Part shown: piece by piece, positions 9,708 to 19,519 of the stretch | How positions within the stretch are numbered: position 1 is the first letter of the stretch | Layout: each line of letters starts with the position of its first letter | DNA from: Pinus tabuliformis | Taxonomy: Eukaryota > Streptophyta > Pinopsida > Pinales > Pinaceae | Assembly (NCBI GenBank): GCA_031772625.1 | Contig: CM062815.1 | Span: 915,708,979 to 915,772,978, forward strand | Length of the DNA stretch: 64,000 nucleotides | Direction of reading: 5' to 3' | Notes under the pieces: model-generated | Told to the model about the DNA's origin: nothing | Databases searched by the model: none | What the model saw: the letters and a program-made list of their open reading frames with translations, nothing else | Position numbers and translations under genes: made by a program

Positions 9708-12047
9708 TTACATCACAGGAGGTCCTACTGGTTCTTGTGGAGCAGTGGGGCATTCCTCCTGTGTTCCCTTTGTCATAATTGTCTCAGGGAGTGAAATTTC
9801 AACTACTTTATAGCCTGCATTCTGATAAATAATGCCACACTCTTTGCACATATATTCTATACATGTCTCCCTGTTCTGCATTGAGGCTACTTGTGCTAAT
9901 GTATGGAGATTGAGTTCTTTTTCAAAAGCCTCTCGAGCCATGGCTAACTCAGCTTTGTAGGCTTCTATTTCAGTCTTCAGGAACTCATTTTCCTGCAGTA
10001 GAGATGCCATCGTATGTGGGCCTTGTATGCTAGTTGTTTCTGCTGGAATATTTTGCTGGTGCACAGTGGTAGCTGGTTGTTGCACCACAATGGGTGCCTC
10101 TGGTGTTTCATCCATCGTGCCAGGAATGGATTCTTGTTTGTCAGAAACTAGTTCTGATACCACAATAAATAGTCCTCGTGCTCTGTCAGGAATGAATCCT
10201 TGTTCCTCAGCTACTAGTTCTGACATTTCAATCTCTGGGCATTTCCCACTATCATCTTGCTTGTTGTGTTCCTGTGACTCAGTGACTGGTTCTTGTGGAA
10301 CAGTCACTGGGCATTCTTCAGTATTGATCTGCTCTGTGAATTCTTCTGCCTCAGTGACTGGTTCTTGTGGGACAGTCACTTGGCATTTTTCAATATCCTG
10401 CTCTGTAAATTCTGCTGCCTCAGTGACTGGTTCTTGTGGGACAGTCACTGGGCATTCTCCACTAACAACCTGCTCTGTAAATTCCTCTGCCTCAGTGACT
10501 GGTTCTTGTGGGACAGTCACTTGGCATTTTCCAATATCCTGCTCTGTAAATTCTGCTGCCTCAGTGACTGGTTCTTGTGGGACAGTCACTGGGCATTTCC
10601 CATTATCGACCTGCTTGGTGTATTCTTCTTCCTCAGTGACTGGTTCTTGTGTTACATTCACTGGGCGAGTGACTGGTTCTTGTGGAGCAGTCACTCCTTG
10701 ATCCATAACCAATGTCGTATTATCCCGAGGCACTGATTTTTGTGTGACAGTGTCTTCGGACGAAGCCGGCTGGGAAGTTCGGGATGGGGATAAGGGTTTC
10801 AATACAATAGTGGCAGGGTTAGGGAAAATGGAGGTAGATTCTGCCTCAACAGTCTTTGTCCTCTTTCTTTTTGGTAGGAAGGCAGCAAAATCGCTGCCTT
10901 TCCTTTTTCTCGAATGGGAGTGCTTTTTCTTCAGGACAGGGTTTTGCGAAGAGATAGGAATTTGGGATGTGGACCTTGTCCGTGGTCTAGAACTTGTGAC
11001 TGCTGGGGTTTTCCTTTTTTTCTTGATGGGTGAAGAAGGGGGTGTTGGAGAATCGTCACTAGGGACAGGAATAGTAGAGGGTGTTAGCTCTGCTAACTGT
11101 GGCGAGCTCGGGGTTGGGTTGACGGGAGAATTCAGGGTTTCCTCCTGTTGTTCTTCATGAGGATTTTCAGACAATTGGGACGTTTTCTCTTGTTGAGGAA
11201 TTTCGGGTGGGGTTTGCAAAGGGACTTCAGGTGGGGCCTGCGAAGGAATTTCAGGTAGGGCCTGCAGAGGGATTTCAGGTAGGGCCTGCAGAGGGGGATT
11301 TTGCTGAGCAAAACCCCTCTGTATTAGCAGCTGGCATAAGCGGTGATGGGTAAGGGATGTCATGGGAGTTTTGGCTTGCTTACAATAATACGACATGTTT
11401 TTAATACAACCAAGCAGATAATAAGGGATATTAACCAATCTTCCATTCCTCAAATGATTCAGCAGAACAAAGTCATGGTTGTACACTACCTGATAACGCC
11501 CTTCGCATGTGAGGTAGTGTTTGACGAATTCTGCCACTGATGGCCATGGTTGAGGAAGTGAATGCAGACTGACCCCGCGGCCTCTAGGTTCCACTTGCTC
11601 GTCCGGGCGCAAAAAGTCTTGTTGCGCATTAAGAACGACCGTCTTCCTGCTGAACCAGCGAATGCCCTCAGCTGGCAACCCTGATACCTGAACTATGTCA
11701 TCCTCTGTCACTGAAATGCGAACCCCTCGGACCACTGAGAAATTGCCTTCAAAGTTCTGTGCGAATTCTAATACTTCTTCTGCGTTAAAATCTCCCAACC
11801 TTTCAAAATATGCTGTCCACCCTGCTTGTTGGAAGATCTGATATGCTTCCGGAAAGAACTGTAGAAGACTTATGGAGCCGGGCTCACTTCTAATGGCCGC
11901 CTTTCCCATGGCTAAAGCTCTGAGTTTTTCCGCAGAGGCACAATTCAGTATTCTCAGACCCTGATCAGACTTAGTTGTTGCAACAATGGCTGCGAAGTCT
12001 AAATGACGGCAAAAATGGATACGATAACAGGCGGCAGGTTGGTGCAT
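9708..12047 (-). CDS. E3 accessory ORF, 779 aa, plant transposon protein-like with tandem repeats
   Basis: Residues 1-230 resemble the ATHILA ORF-1 / 'putative plant transposon protein' type (QIFQQAGWTAYFERLGDFN, VVRGVRISVTEDDIVQVSGL, a KTPMTSLTHHRLCQLL stretch). Next come proline repeats (LQALPEIP units), then a basic, nuclear-signal-like part (SPIKKKRKT, KKKHSHSRKRKG, LPKRKRTKTVE). About six tandem repeats of 23-24 residues follow, around VTVPQEPVTEAEEFTEQ. The C-terminus has a coiled coil (ENEFLKTEIEAYKAELAMA) and a CKECGIIY segment. There is no signal peptide or membrane helix, so it is not a typical envelope. It lies downstream of pol, in the position of the extra gene of Athila elements. 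Family likeness comes from memory of motifs; function is unknown. Confidence 0.6.
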   Translation of the reverse strand: MHQPAACYRIHFCRHLDFAAIVATTKSDQGLRILNCASAEKLRALAMGKAAIRSEPGSISLLQFFPEAYQIFQQAGWTAYFERLGDFNAEEVLEFAQNFEGNFSVVRGVRISVTEDDIVQVSGLPAEGIRWFSRKTVVLNAQQDFLRPDEQVEPRGRGVSLHSLPQPWPSVAEFVKHYLTCEGRYQVVYNHDFVLLNHLRNGRLVNIPYYLLGCIKNMSYYCKQAKTPMTSLTHHRLCQLLIQRGFAQQNPPLQALPEIPLQALPEIPSQAPPEVPLQTPPEIPQQEKTSQLSENPHEEQQEETLNSPVNPTPSSPQLAELTPSTIPVPSDDSPTPPSSPIKKKRKTPAVTSSRPRTRSTSQIPISSQNPVLKKKHSHSRKRKGSDFAAFLPKRKRTKTVEAESTSIFPNPATIVLKPLSPSRTSQPASSEDTVTQKSVPRDNTTLVMDQGVTAPQEPVTRPVNVTQEPVTEEEEYTKQVDNGKCPVTVPQEPVTEAAEFTEQDIGKCQVTVPQEPVTEAEEFTEQVVSGECPVTVPQEPVTEAAEFTEQDIEKCQVTVPQEPVTEAEEFTEQINTEECPVTVPQEPVTESQEHNKQDDSGKCPEIEMSELVAEEQGFIPDRARGLFIVVSELVSDKQESIPGTMDETPEAPIVVQQPATTVHQQNIPAETTSIQGPHTMASLLQENEFLKTEIEAYKAELAMAREAFEKELNLHTLAQVASMQNRETCIEYMCKECGIIYQNAGYKVVEISLPETIMTKGTQEECPTAPQEPVGPPVM
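10262..10700. repeat. Tandem 69-72-bp coding repeats in the E3 accessory ORF
   Basis: The anchor cagtgactggttcttgtgg recurs at about 10280, 10352, 10421, 10493, 10562 and 10633, with a partial copy near 10669. Spacing alternates 72, 69, 72, 69 and 71. Units therefore keep the frame, and two alternating subtypes suggest duplication in pairs. Both strands are open here, so the 224-aa plus-strand ORF is a shadow. Confidence 0.9.
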
Positions 12048-12939
12048 GCGAAATAATCATTCCATTTTTGGAATTCCCCCCCCTACGTATGGTATAATTA
12101 TGATTGGACGTGGGGAGATATGCAATCATTATGAAATGAAATCCTCTCTTTTAATATGATTTAACCGAATTACATAAAAACCATATACCTTATACTTTAC
12201 CTTTAATTAATAATTCGAAGTGTCGGTTGCAATAGCCTTGAGTGATCATGGAAGGGTCTGTGGATTGAAGGTGTAACTGAGTCTGGTATATGCCAAATAA
12301 TTTTTACCAAGAGTATCGTGAAGAACCAGAAAGCTTCTGTAAGAACAAGAAGGGATATTACTTTGATGATAACCAATTGCTGAAATTGTTGTTTAAGCAA
12401 CTAAAAAATGAACAATGCATTGCTGAGGTAAGTGTTTCAGCAATCGGAGAAATTGATAATGTATTGCTAAACCAGGTGTTTCAGCAACGGGTGGAATCAA
12501 TGATATGTTGCTGAAACAGGTGTTTCAGCAACGGGAAAAATCTGGTGTTTCAGCACGGGAAAAATCTGGTGTTACGTTGCTGAAACAGGTGTTTCAGCAA
12601 CGGGAAAAATCAGAGAATTGGGATAACTGACTTAGGTCTGTGAATGGTAAGGGATTATTTCAGCAGTAAGGGGTGGAAAATACTGACTGAAGGAGGATAT
12701 TTCAGGAGTGGTGGGAGTGATAGAAATAATGTGGGTATGGGGGGATATTGCTTTTTGGGAGAAAGGGGTAAAATGAATGGGAAGAAGCTTCTTGATTTAA
12801 AGCTCCAGATCTTCTCATGATGAATCTGTCCTCCTTATTGCTTTTCCAGAATCTGCAAAATTCAATTGTAATATGTCAATCCTTGACAGGGATTATTAGT
12901 GCTAAATCTAATCTACTACTAAAAATATAGTGCAGAAAA
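12048..12939 (-). mobile_element. E3 non-coding spacer between pol and accessory ORFs
   Basis: No supported ORF. It holds a run of GTTTCAGCAAC(GG) motifs at 12430-12605, the same motif found in the E3 LTR, including two perfect 26-bp palindromes (12507-12532 and 12576-12601). It could contain the promoter or splice acceptor for the downstream accessory ORFs (inference). Confidence 0.7.
12507..12601. repeat. Two perfect 26-bp palindromes from the E3 GTTTCAGCAAC motif
   Basis: GTTGCTGAAACA-gg-TGTTTCAGCAAC at 12507-12532 and again at 12576-12601. Each is a 12-bp perfect inverted repeat with a 2-bp centre. Confidence 0.95.
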
Positions 12940-15545
12940 TTAAGTGCTGTGAGGAGCAGAAGACTCCCCTGGAAAAAGATAATGAATATCAGTCATGCAA
13001 GCAGTCTTGAAATCTTCTTTAGAAACAGGGAGCTCGTATAAACGGAGCCTATGGCCATTGACTAGTAGAGGTGTTTTAGCATCATCAATTGTTACAAGTC
13101 TTACCGTTCCGTTTGGAAAGACATCTTCTACTTCATATGGTCCAAGCCAACGTGTACGTAGCTTCCCCTGAAAATTTTCAAACCGAGAATCATACAGCAA
13201 GGCCCAATTACCTTTTTGGAACTGCTTGTGTTTGATAATTTTGTCATGCCATTTCATCCTTTGTTGCTGAATCATGTTTGTTTGGTGAATGGCATCCAAT
13301 CTCTTTTCATCCAACTCCAAAAGTTGCTGCAATCTAGCTGTCTGCACATCATTCAAATCAAGATTAACAGCTAAGGCAGTCTTTAAAGTTTTAATTTCAA
13401 ATTCCACAGGAAAAATAGCATTTTTACCGTAAACCAATTCATAGGGAGAAAAACCGGTAGTGTTTCTCCAAGTAGTCCTGTAAGCCCATAATGCCTCAGG
13501 GAGCCTTTGGGACCAATCCTTTCGGTTGTCCTTTACTGTTTTAGTTAGAATGGCTTCTAAAACTTTGTTTGTGCTTTCCACCTGCCCATTGGCCTGGGGG
13601 TGGTATGGTGTGGTCATTCTATGTTGAATATGATATTTGTGAAGAGTAGATTTGAAACCATGAGAATTGAATGGAGGTCCTCCATCAGTAACTAGCTCTC
13701 TGGGGATTCCAAATCTAGTGAAAATATCTTCAAACAAGAAGGACAAAACAGCCTCTTCATTGGCTCTAATAAGTGCTTTGGCTTCCACCCACTTAGTCAT
13801 ATAGTCTGTGCAGACTAATATATAGGTTCTTTGATTGGATGGAGGGTTAATGGGTCCTATGAAGTCCAAGGCCCATCTTTCAAATGGTTCAAAAACTACC
13901 TGGGGGTTTAGTGGCATTTGGTCTCTATGATTGGGTTGACCCATTCTCTGGCAGCTATCACAAGCCCTTACATACTTCTTTGCATCCTTGAATAATGAGG
14001 GCCAATAGTAGCCCATCCTCAGAATTTTATGCGCTGTTCTTTTATCAGCAAAACGGCCTCCGCAAGGACCATCATGACAAGCTTTGAGTATGTCATACAC
14101 TTCATCTTCTCTAATGCATCTTCGAATCTCCTGATCAAGCCCAGTATAGAAGAGACATCCGCTGATCCAGCTATACCTGGCACTTTGTTGAACAATTCTT
14201 CTTTTTTCCCTATATGACAGGTGTGCTGGTAGTTTTCCTGCAACCAAGTAGTTAGCAATATCTGCATACCATGGAGAATGAGCAGAAACTGCAAACAAAT
14301 ATTCGTCAGGAAAACTATCATCCACTGGAGTATCATTATCATTTTTTAACCGTGAAAGAAAATCAGCCACCACATTTTCTTTACCAGGCCGATCTATAAT
14401 TGTAATATCAAATTCCTGCAATAGTAATAGCCATCTGGTAACTCTAGCATTTGTAACAGATTTGTTCATTAAGTATTTAATAGCTGAATGATCAGTGTGC
14501 ACAAACGTAGGATAACCAGTAATATAGTGTCTGAATTTATTAATGGCATAGATTACTGCAAGGAACTCTTTCTCGGTAACTGTATAGTTAAGCTCAGCAG
14601 AGGTCATGTTCTTACTGATAAAGTATATAGCATAAGGAAGATGATTTTCCTCTTGTCCCAGGACTGCTCCAATAGCACTGTCTGAAGCATCAGAGGATAT
14701 GTGAAATGGAAGATTCCAGTCAGGCCCCCTCAAAATAGGAGCAGTAGACAGCTGATGCTTCAGTTCTTCAAAAGCTTTTTGACAAAGACTATTCCACTTG
14801 AATTCAACATTTTTCATAAGCAATACAAACAATGGAGAAGCTATTTTAGAGAAATCTTTAATAAATCTCCTATAATAACCAGCATGTCCTAAAAAACTTC
14901 TCACATCAGTTTGAGTTTTAGGAACAGAAAGATTCTGAATGACTAATATTTTAGATGGATCTACCTGAATACCTAGAGCTGAAATAAAATGTCCAAGCAC
15001 TATTCCCTCACTCATCATCATGTGACATTTTTCGGTACTTAAGGAAAGGTGAGCTTGAATACATCTTTCTAGTACTTTCTCAAGGTTTTGTAATCCCTCT
15101 TCAAAAGACACACCATAGGGGGTAAAATCATCCATAAATATTTCCATACAGTCATTCAGCATATCTGAGAAAATTCCTATAACAGCTCTTTGAAAGGTTG
15201 CTGGTGCATTGCATAATCCAAATGGGAGAACTCTATAGGCGAAAGTTCCCCAAGGACTGGTGAAAGTGGTCTTGTCTTGATCCTGGGGCGCAATTTTTAT
15301 CTGATTATAACCACTGAATCCATCTAGAAAAGAGAAGAATTTCTTCCCTGCAAGACTGTCCAACACCTAATCAATGAACGGTAAGGGAAAGTGATCCTTT
15401 TGGGTAGCTTTGTTTAAAGCTCTATAGTCAACACATACCCTCCATTTCCCGTTTTTCTTAGGAACAATTACTAACGGGGAAACCCATTCACTGTCAGATA
15501 TGGGGTATATAAACCCTGCATTAAGCAATTTTTGAAGTTCTTCTT
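12940..15545 (-). CDS. pol: E3 pol: reverse transcriptase, RNase H, integrase
   Basis: A minus-strand frame of 808 codons starts inside RT. RT shows FSFLDGFSGYNQIKIAP, WGTFAYRVLPFGLCNAP and the catalytic FMDDF. RNase H follows (FHISSDASDSAIGAVLGQ, TVTEKEFLAVIYA, HTDHSAIKYL). Integrase has the zinc-binding HDGPCGGRFADKRTAHKI / CDSCQRM region, then core residues in WALDFIGPI, VTDGGPPFNS and QVESTNK, and the C-terminal LGPYEVEDVFPNGTV segment. The domain order RT-RNH-INT is that of Ty3/gypsy, and FMDDF is characteristic of Athila. The first part of RT lies upstream of this frame (about 15367-15545). The enzyme set would copy the element's RNA and integrate the cDNA. The element's coding region is broken as a whole. 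Confidence 0.93.
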
Positions 15546-17735
15546 TAACAATTTCTCGTAAAATTAGGATTCATCCATCTTTGGGGTTGACAAACAGGTC
15601 GGCATCCTTCTTTAATGTAAATTCTATGAGTACATAATTCAGAAGAAATACCTTTCATGTCCGTGTAATCCCAGGCAAATGCCTCCTTATATTTGTGTAA
15701 TAACTTCATTAGCTGCTCTGTTTCAGTGTCTGTTAAATCAGGATTTATGTTTAATGTCTTACCGGGTTCAATCTCAACTGTTACGCTCTTAGATGGGATC
15801 GTGTTTAAAGTTTGAGATGAATCTTCAGGTTCAATCTTTTCTTGCATATCAGTTTCAAAAATTGCAGTCAATTGATTGTGTGTTTCAGCAATAATAGAAG
15901 AAGGTTCACAAATAAAATTATTGATTATTTCATCTTCTGTATTGTCTTTAAGAGTTAAAGCTTGTCCTATAGTTAGAATCGGCTGAACAGCATTATCATC
16001 ATAATCCATCCATATAGAATCTTCATTATTAACTACTGGCGTAGCGTGAGGATAAAGAGTTAACTGTTTTGTTTCATAACCATTAGAAATTGTCATTGAA
16101 CCAGATCTGCAACTTATAAATGCATCAGCTGTGGCCAACCATGGCCTTCCTAGAATTAAGGGATGTCCCCCCAGCTTTGTTTTAGTTTGCAATACAACAA
16201 AATCAGCTGGATATTTCCAGGATTCAACTGAAATGAGCAGGTCTTCAACAACCCCTTCTGGTTTAATTGTGGAACGGTCAGCTAACTCTAAAATGGTGGG
16301 TGTATCTCTGATTGTGTTATTCAGCTGTAACAATTGTGAAGTTTCCAGAGTCATTATATTAATTGCTGCACCTAAATCTACCAAAACCCGGGGGATTACT
16401 GCTTTACCAATCTGAACTGTAACAGTAGGATGGCCAGGATCACCGTATTTTACAGGAGGGGTTTTTCCAGACATTAATGCAGACAAGTCTCCCATCACAT
16501 GTACTGTAAGGGGATCCTTGGTTTTCCTACCAGGTTTCTTCACACAAATATCCCTTAATGTTTTGGCATAAATTGGTACATCTTTTAATGCTTGTAAAAG
16601 TGGAATCTTAATATACAAATTTTGCAATTCCCCCATAAAATTAAAAGCAGGCGTTTCAGTTGTTTTGGTTAAAACCAAACGCTCGGGGAATGGGGGTTCT
16701 GTTGATTCAGCATTTTTATTAGAAGGTGGTTGAGCTTCTTTTTGCTTTTCGGTTTCATTTTTATCTGAATCAGTTATATCATCAATAATAGGCTCTACTA
16801 CTCTTCCAGATCTCAAATGAATATCATTACATTGCATAGTAGGGGATATAGACTGATTCTGAATTTCAATAACTTGCACAGCTTTATTGTTGGGGTTAGG
16901 ATTTGGTTGCGCGGGTAGTTGGGGTCTCATTTGGTTGTTCGGTGGGGCATTTGATGGCAGAGAGAGTGATTGTTGGAATTGAGGCATCTGATTTGGGTAT
17001 GGAAGTGATTGATTATTCCAACTTAGGTTCCAAGGATTGAAAGGAGGTGGTTGCTGTGGAGGCCAAGGAGTCGACATTGAAGGATCAACAAAGGGAGGGT
17101 TTTTCATTTGCATGGGTGGGAAACTCATTTGATTGAAAAGTGGATATTGCATTTGGTTGAAGGAGGGGTAGCTTGTTTGGCCAAAAGCTGAATGATTATT
17201 CCAACGATTAAATGGCATACCAGAATTCGTACCTTTCCCTTTAGGTTGCCATTGTCTTCTTTGAGTTAGCAGGTAGACGGCTTCAGCTTCTTCCTCTGTT
17301 GGCTGCATCGCTGCTTTTATCCCCGGTAGAGATGGACATTGCTCTGTCTCATGATCTTTCTCACAAAGGGTGCAAACTGGTACTTTTTCTCTTGGGCACT
17401 CCCTTAGTGGATGTTTATCTCTACATTTCGGGCAGTAGACAGCCAGAGTTGCTTCTGCCTCAGCCTGCTTCTTCTTAACCTGCAAAGTGTCAATCTGCGA
17501 AGCAAAAGAACTTAGCATTTCGGTTTTAAATTCTTCAAGCAAATTACCTATCTCTGCTCTTGTTGCTCCTCCATTGGCTGATTTTTGTACCCTTGAATAG
17601 GTGGAATCTCTTATTCTGTTTCCAGCCACCTTAAAAGGGAATGCCTTGATACGATTTCGTCAATAAACGTTTTTCGTCCTCCCCAGCCCTTGCCACCTGC
17701 GCGGTTATTTTTCTTCTGGTTTCCTCGTCCTCTCA
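15546..17735 (-). CDS. gag: E3 gag-protease region
   Basis: The minus-strand gag-pro region begins near 17735 with a short basic start (MRGRGNQKKNNRAGGKGWGG). The main 694-codon frame has two zinc knuckles of the CX2CX3HX4C type (CPKCRDKHPLREC, CTLCEKDHETEQC), a long Pro/Gln/Asn-rich linker (MPFNRWNNHSAFGQTSYP and similar), and an aspartic protease with VLVDLGAAINIM followed by LILGRPWLATADA. The end leads toward RT (THRIYIKEGCRPVCQPQ). DLGA at the active site is typical of Athila proteases. The gag part is shorter than usual for the family, and the region is counted among the broken parts of E3. Confidence 0.85.
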
Positions 17736-17791
17736 TACAATCTGCACATTAGAAAAAATAGATAAATGCTTTTTGAAATCTATAATTACCT

Positions 17792-17809
17792 TCCCCGGCA
17801 ACGGCGCCA
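17792..17809 (-). promoter_or_regulatory. E3 primer-binding site (tRNA-Asp type)
   Basis: The plus strand reads tccccggcaacggcgcca, the 3' end expected of plant tRNA-Asp(GUC) with CCA. The minus-strand PBS is therefore TGGCGCCGTTGCCGGGGA, the classic Athila-type PBS. It lies three bases inside the 5' LTR edge (17813). Confidence 0.93.
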
Positions 17810-17812
17810 AAA

Positions 17813-19221
17813 TGTTGGTCGCTCTAATTGTTTTCACAATTCGAGCTCCACATAAATTGTCAACCCGAGAAGGTCTTTTTATTCCAAAGGTAATAGCGCA
17901 CTGGATATGCTCAATTTCAAAAGCAGTTCAATGTTGTAGTAAAAGAAAGTCACACACAATTATTAAATTCAGCAATCTATCAATTCACAGTCTACTTAAT
18001 TAAAGCTGAAGTCAATTAACTTATAGCAGACACGATTTCTCTGTTACAACAAAAGGGAAATAAATGTATAAAGAAAGAAATCATTCAACTATAGCAGGAA
18101 CAGGACCCTATTCCTTGGTGGGAACTTCAGCACCTGCTGCCTGGCACTAATCACACTGCAAAAGAAGCAACCTTAAGAGGTCAAGACCCTATTCCCAGGA
18201 ACAGGAATCTTCAGCACTTGGCCTCTCTGTTCTAATCACACTGCAAGTAAAAGAAAGCAATGAATGGAGCAAGACCCTATCCCTCGGTACAGGGATCTTC
18301 AGCACATGCTCTCATCATCCACTCGTGCAATCAGTACATGTAGCGCTAAGAAATAGAGTATCACAAACCATGTAACTAGTGTTTCAGCAACAGAACTTGA
18401 ATACAATGCAAATACATAAGAAATAAACAACTACAGGAATGAAGGGGTGAATCTTGTGAGGAAGGCGGGCCCTTTCCTTCTCACAAGACTCCCCAAGAGA
18501 AAGAATTAGACTAGAATGCTCAAAACAGGTCTTTATTCATCTGTCAAGAAACTGGTACATACAAAAGAGGAGACTAGCTCCTGTCTCACACAATGCTGTT
18601 CTCAAAATTACAGTTCGATCCCCTCTAATGATGATGTCTCCTCTTTTAAAGAGGAGACATCATTTACAATTTTACACAAGAGCGAAGATCTTGATTCTGT
18701 TCTAAACAAAACTATTCTGTTCTTTCTTAAAAAGAGATACTGTTACAACCGAGACAACAGAAATGCTATCTTCCAGATAATCCAGGTAACCGTATCTTCT
18801 GGCTGCTGCTATTATCCACAAAAAGTTCTTCCAGAATCGCAAAAACGCATAGCGGGAGTTGCGTGCTTTGACAGTTGTTTCAGCAACTGCGTTAGCTGTT
18901 TCAGCAACGGGACAGCTGTTTCAGCAACGGAGTTGACTGTTTCAGCAATGAAGTTCAGCTGTTTCAGCAATGACCGCTCATTCCCAACAAGGCATATATT
19001 ATCTGCGATCTTTGACTTGTGTTAGCAACAATGCACTTCAATAATTGATAAAATATAAGAGTATTATGGAATTGAATGTAAGACAGATTAATCATATAAT
19101 AAAGAGAAGGTTTCCATATACCTTAGGATATAGTGAATGAAAAAGACATTGGAGCTTATGGTTTTGAGAGTAAAATGATATGAAAGTATATAACAAAATG
19201 GTACATATTGGAGTCCTAACA
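17813..19221 (-). repeat. E3 5' LTR
   Basis: 1409 bp, TGTTGGTCGC...CCTAACA, with about six single-base differences from 6899-8307 by eye. It contains the palindrome at 18631-18663 and the GTTTCAGCAA cluster at 18875-18975. Confidence 0.95.
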
Positions 19222-19226
19222 CACCC
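19222..19226. repeat. Target-site duplication of E3, right copy (caccc)
   Basis: Identical to 6894-6898. The E2 leader resumes after it with gtaccgtaaaacgtattctg. Confidence 0.95.
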
Positions 19227-19519
19227 GTACCGTAAAACGTATTCTGTGGTTTCGCGAAAGGTTTGGCACACCCTCTGCCTAGATCTCCAGAGCAGTTTCT
19301 TTTGGCCTTTTTCAAACTCTATAACTGAAAAAGTCCAACCGAGCATTTGTCACTTCGGGCTCGTTAATACATCGAAGGCGACTAGAGTCATCTTTAGCTT
19401 TTTCTCGACTCTTAAAACATGAAAAAGCAAGTTTGTGTCTAAAAGCGTCGTTAATAAAATTTATTTTAAGCGGAACATAATCACCTGTTATTCCCACGTT
19501 GATCTTTCGGTTGAAAAGT
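19227..19519 (+). mobile_element. E2 leader, second part, with three loop-motif hairpins
   Basis: Non-coding. Three hairpins precede the gag start: CTTTTTC/GAAAAAG (19307-19333), CTTCG/CGAAG (19353-19377) and GCTTTTTC/GAAAAAGC (19397-19428). Their loops carry ctctataa, ctcgttaata and ctcttaaaa. The same three occur in front of gag in E5, E6 and E7. Confidence 0.85.

Larger units (their letters stand above)
6899..19221 (-). mobile_element. E3: young Athila-like LTR retrotransposon
   Basis: 12,323-bp minus-strand Ty3/gypsy element with two 1409-bp LTRs, a perfect caccc target duplication, a tRNA-Asp-type PBS, gag-pro, pol with RT-RNase H-integrase, and a 4-kb block of accessory ORFs between pol and the 3' LTR. 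The RT catalytic motif FMDDF, the protease motif DLGA and the PBS type are Athila hallmarks. LTR differences by eye are about six in 1409 bp (0.4%), mostly transitions, or about 0.15 million years at 1.3e-8 per site per year (rate assumed). All landmarks are in place, but the coding region looks broken in about two or three places. Confidence 0.93.

Noticed and set aside
10027-10736. Plus-strand ORFs of 224 and 147 aa
   Set aside because: They are shadows of the in-frame tandem repeats of the 779-aa minus-strand ORF. The repeat lengths keep every frame open.
8337-12047. An envelope gene in E3
   Set aside because: No signal peptide, membrane helix or glycoprotein-like Cys pattern can be seen in the three ORFs.
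17792-17809. Possible tRNA-Asp gene
   Set aside because: Only the 3' 18 bases of the tRNA match, right next to an LTR. This is a primer-binding site, not a tRNA gene.
6899-19221. Calling E3 Tat-like together with the others
   Set aside because: Its PBS (tRNA-Asp type), FMDDF and DLGA motifs, LTR length and accessory block all point to Athila. It shares no LTR or leader sequence with the Tat-like set.
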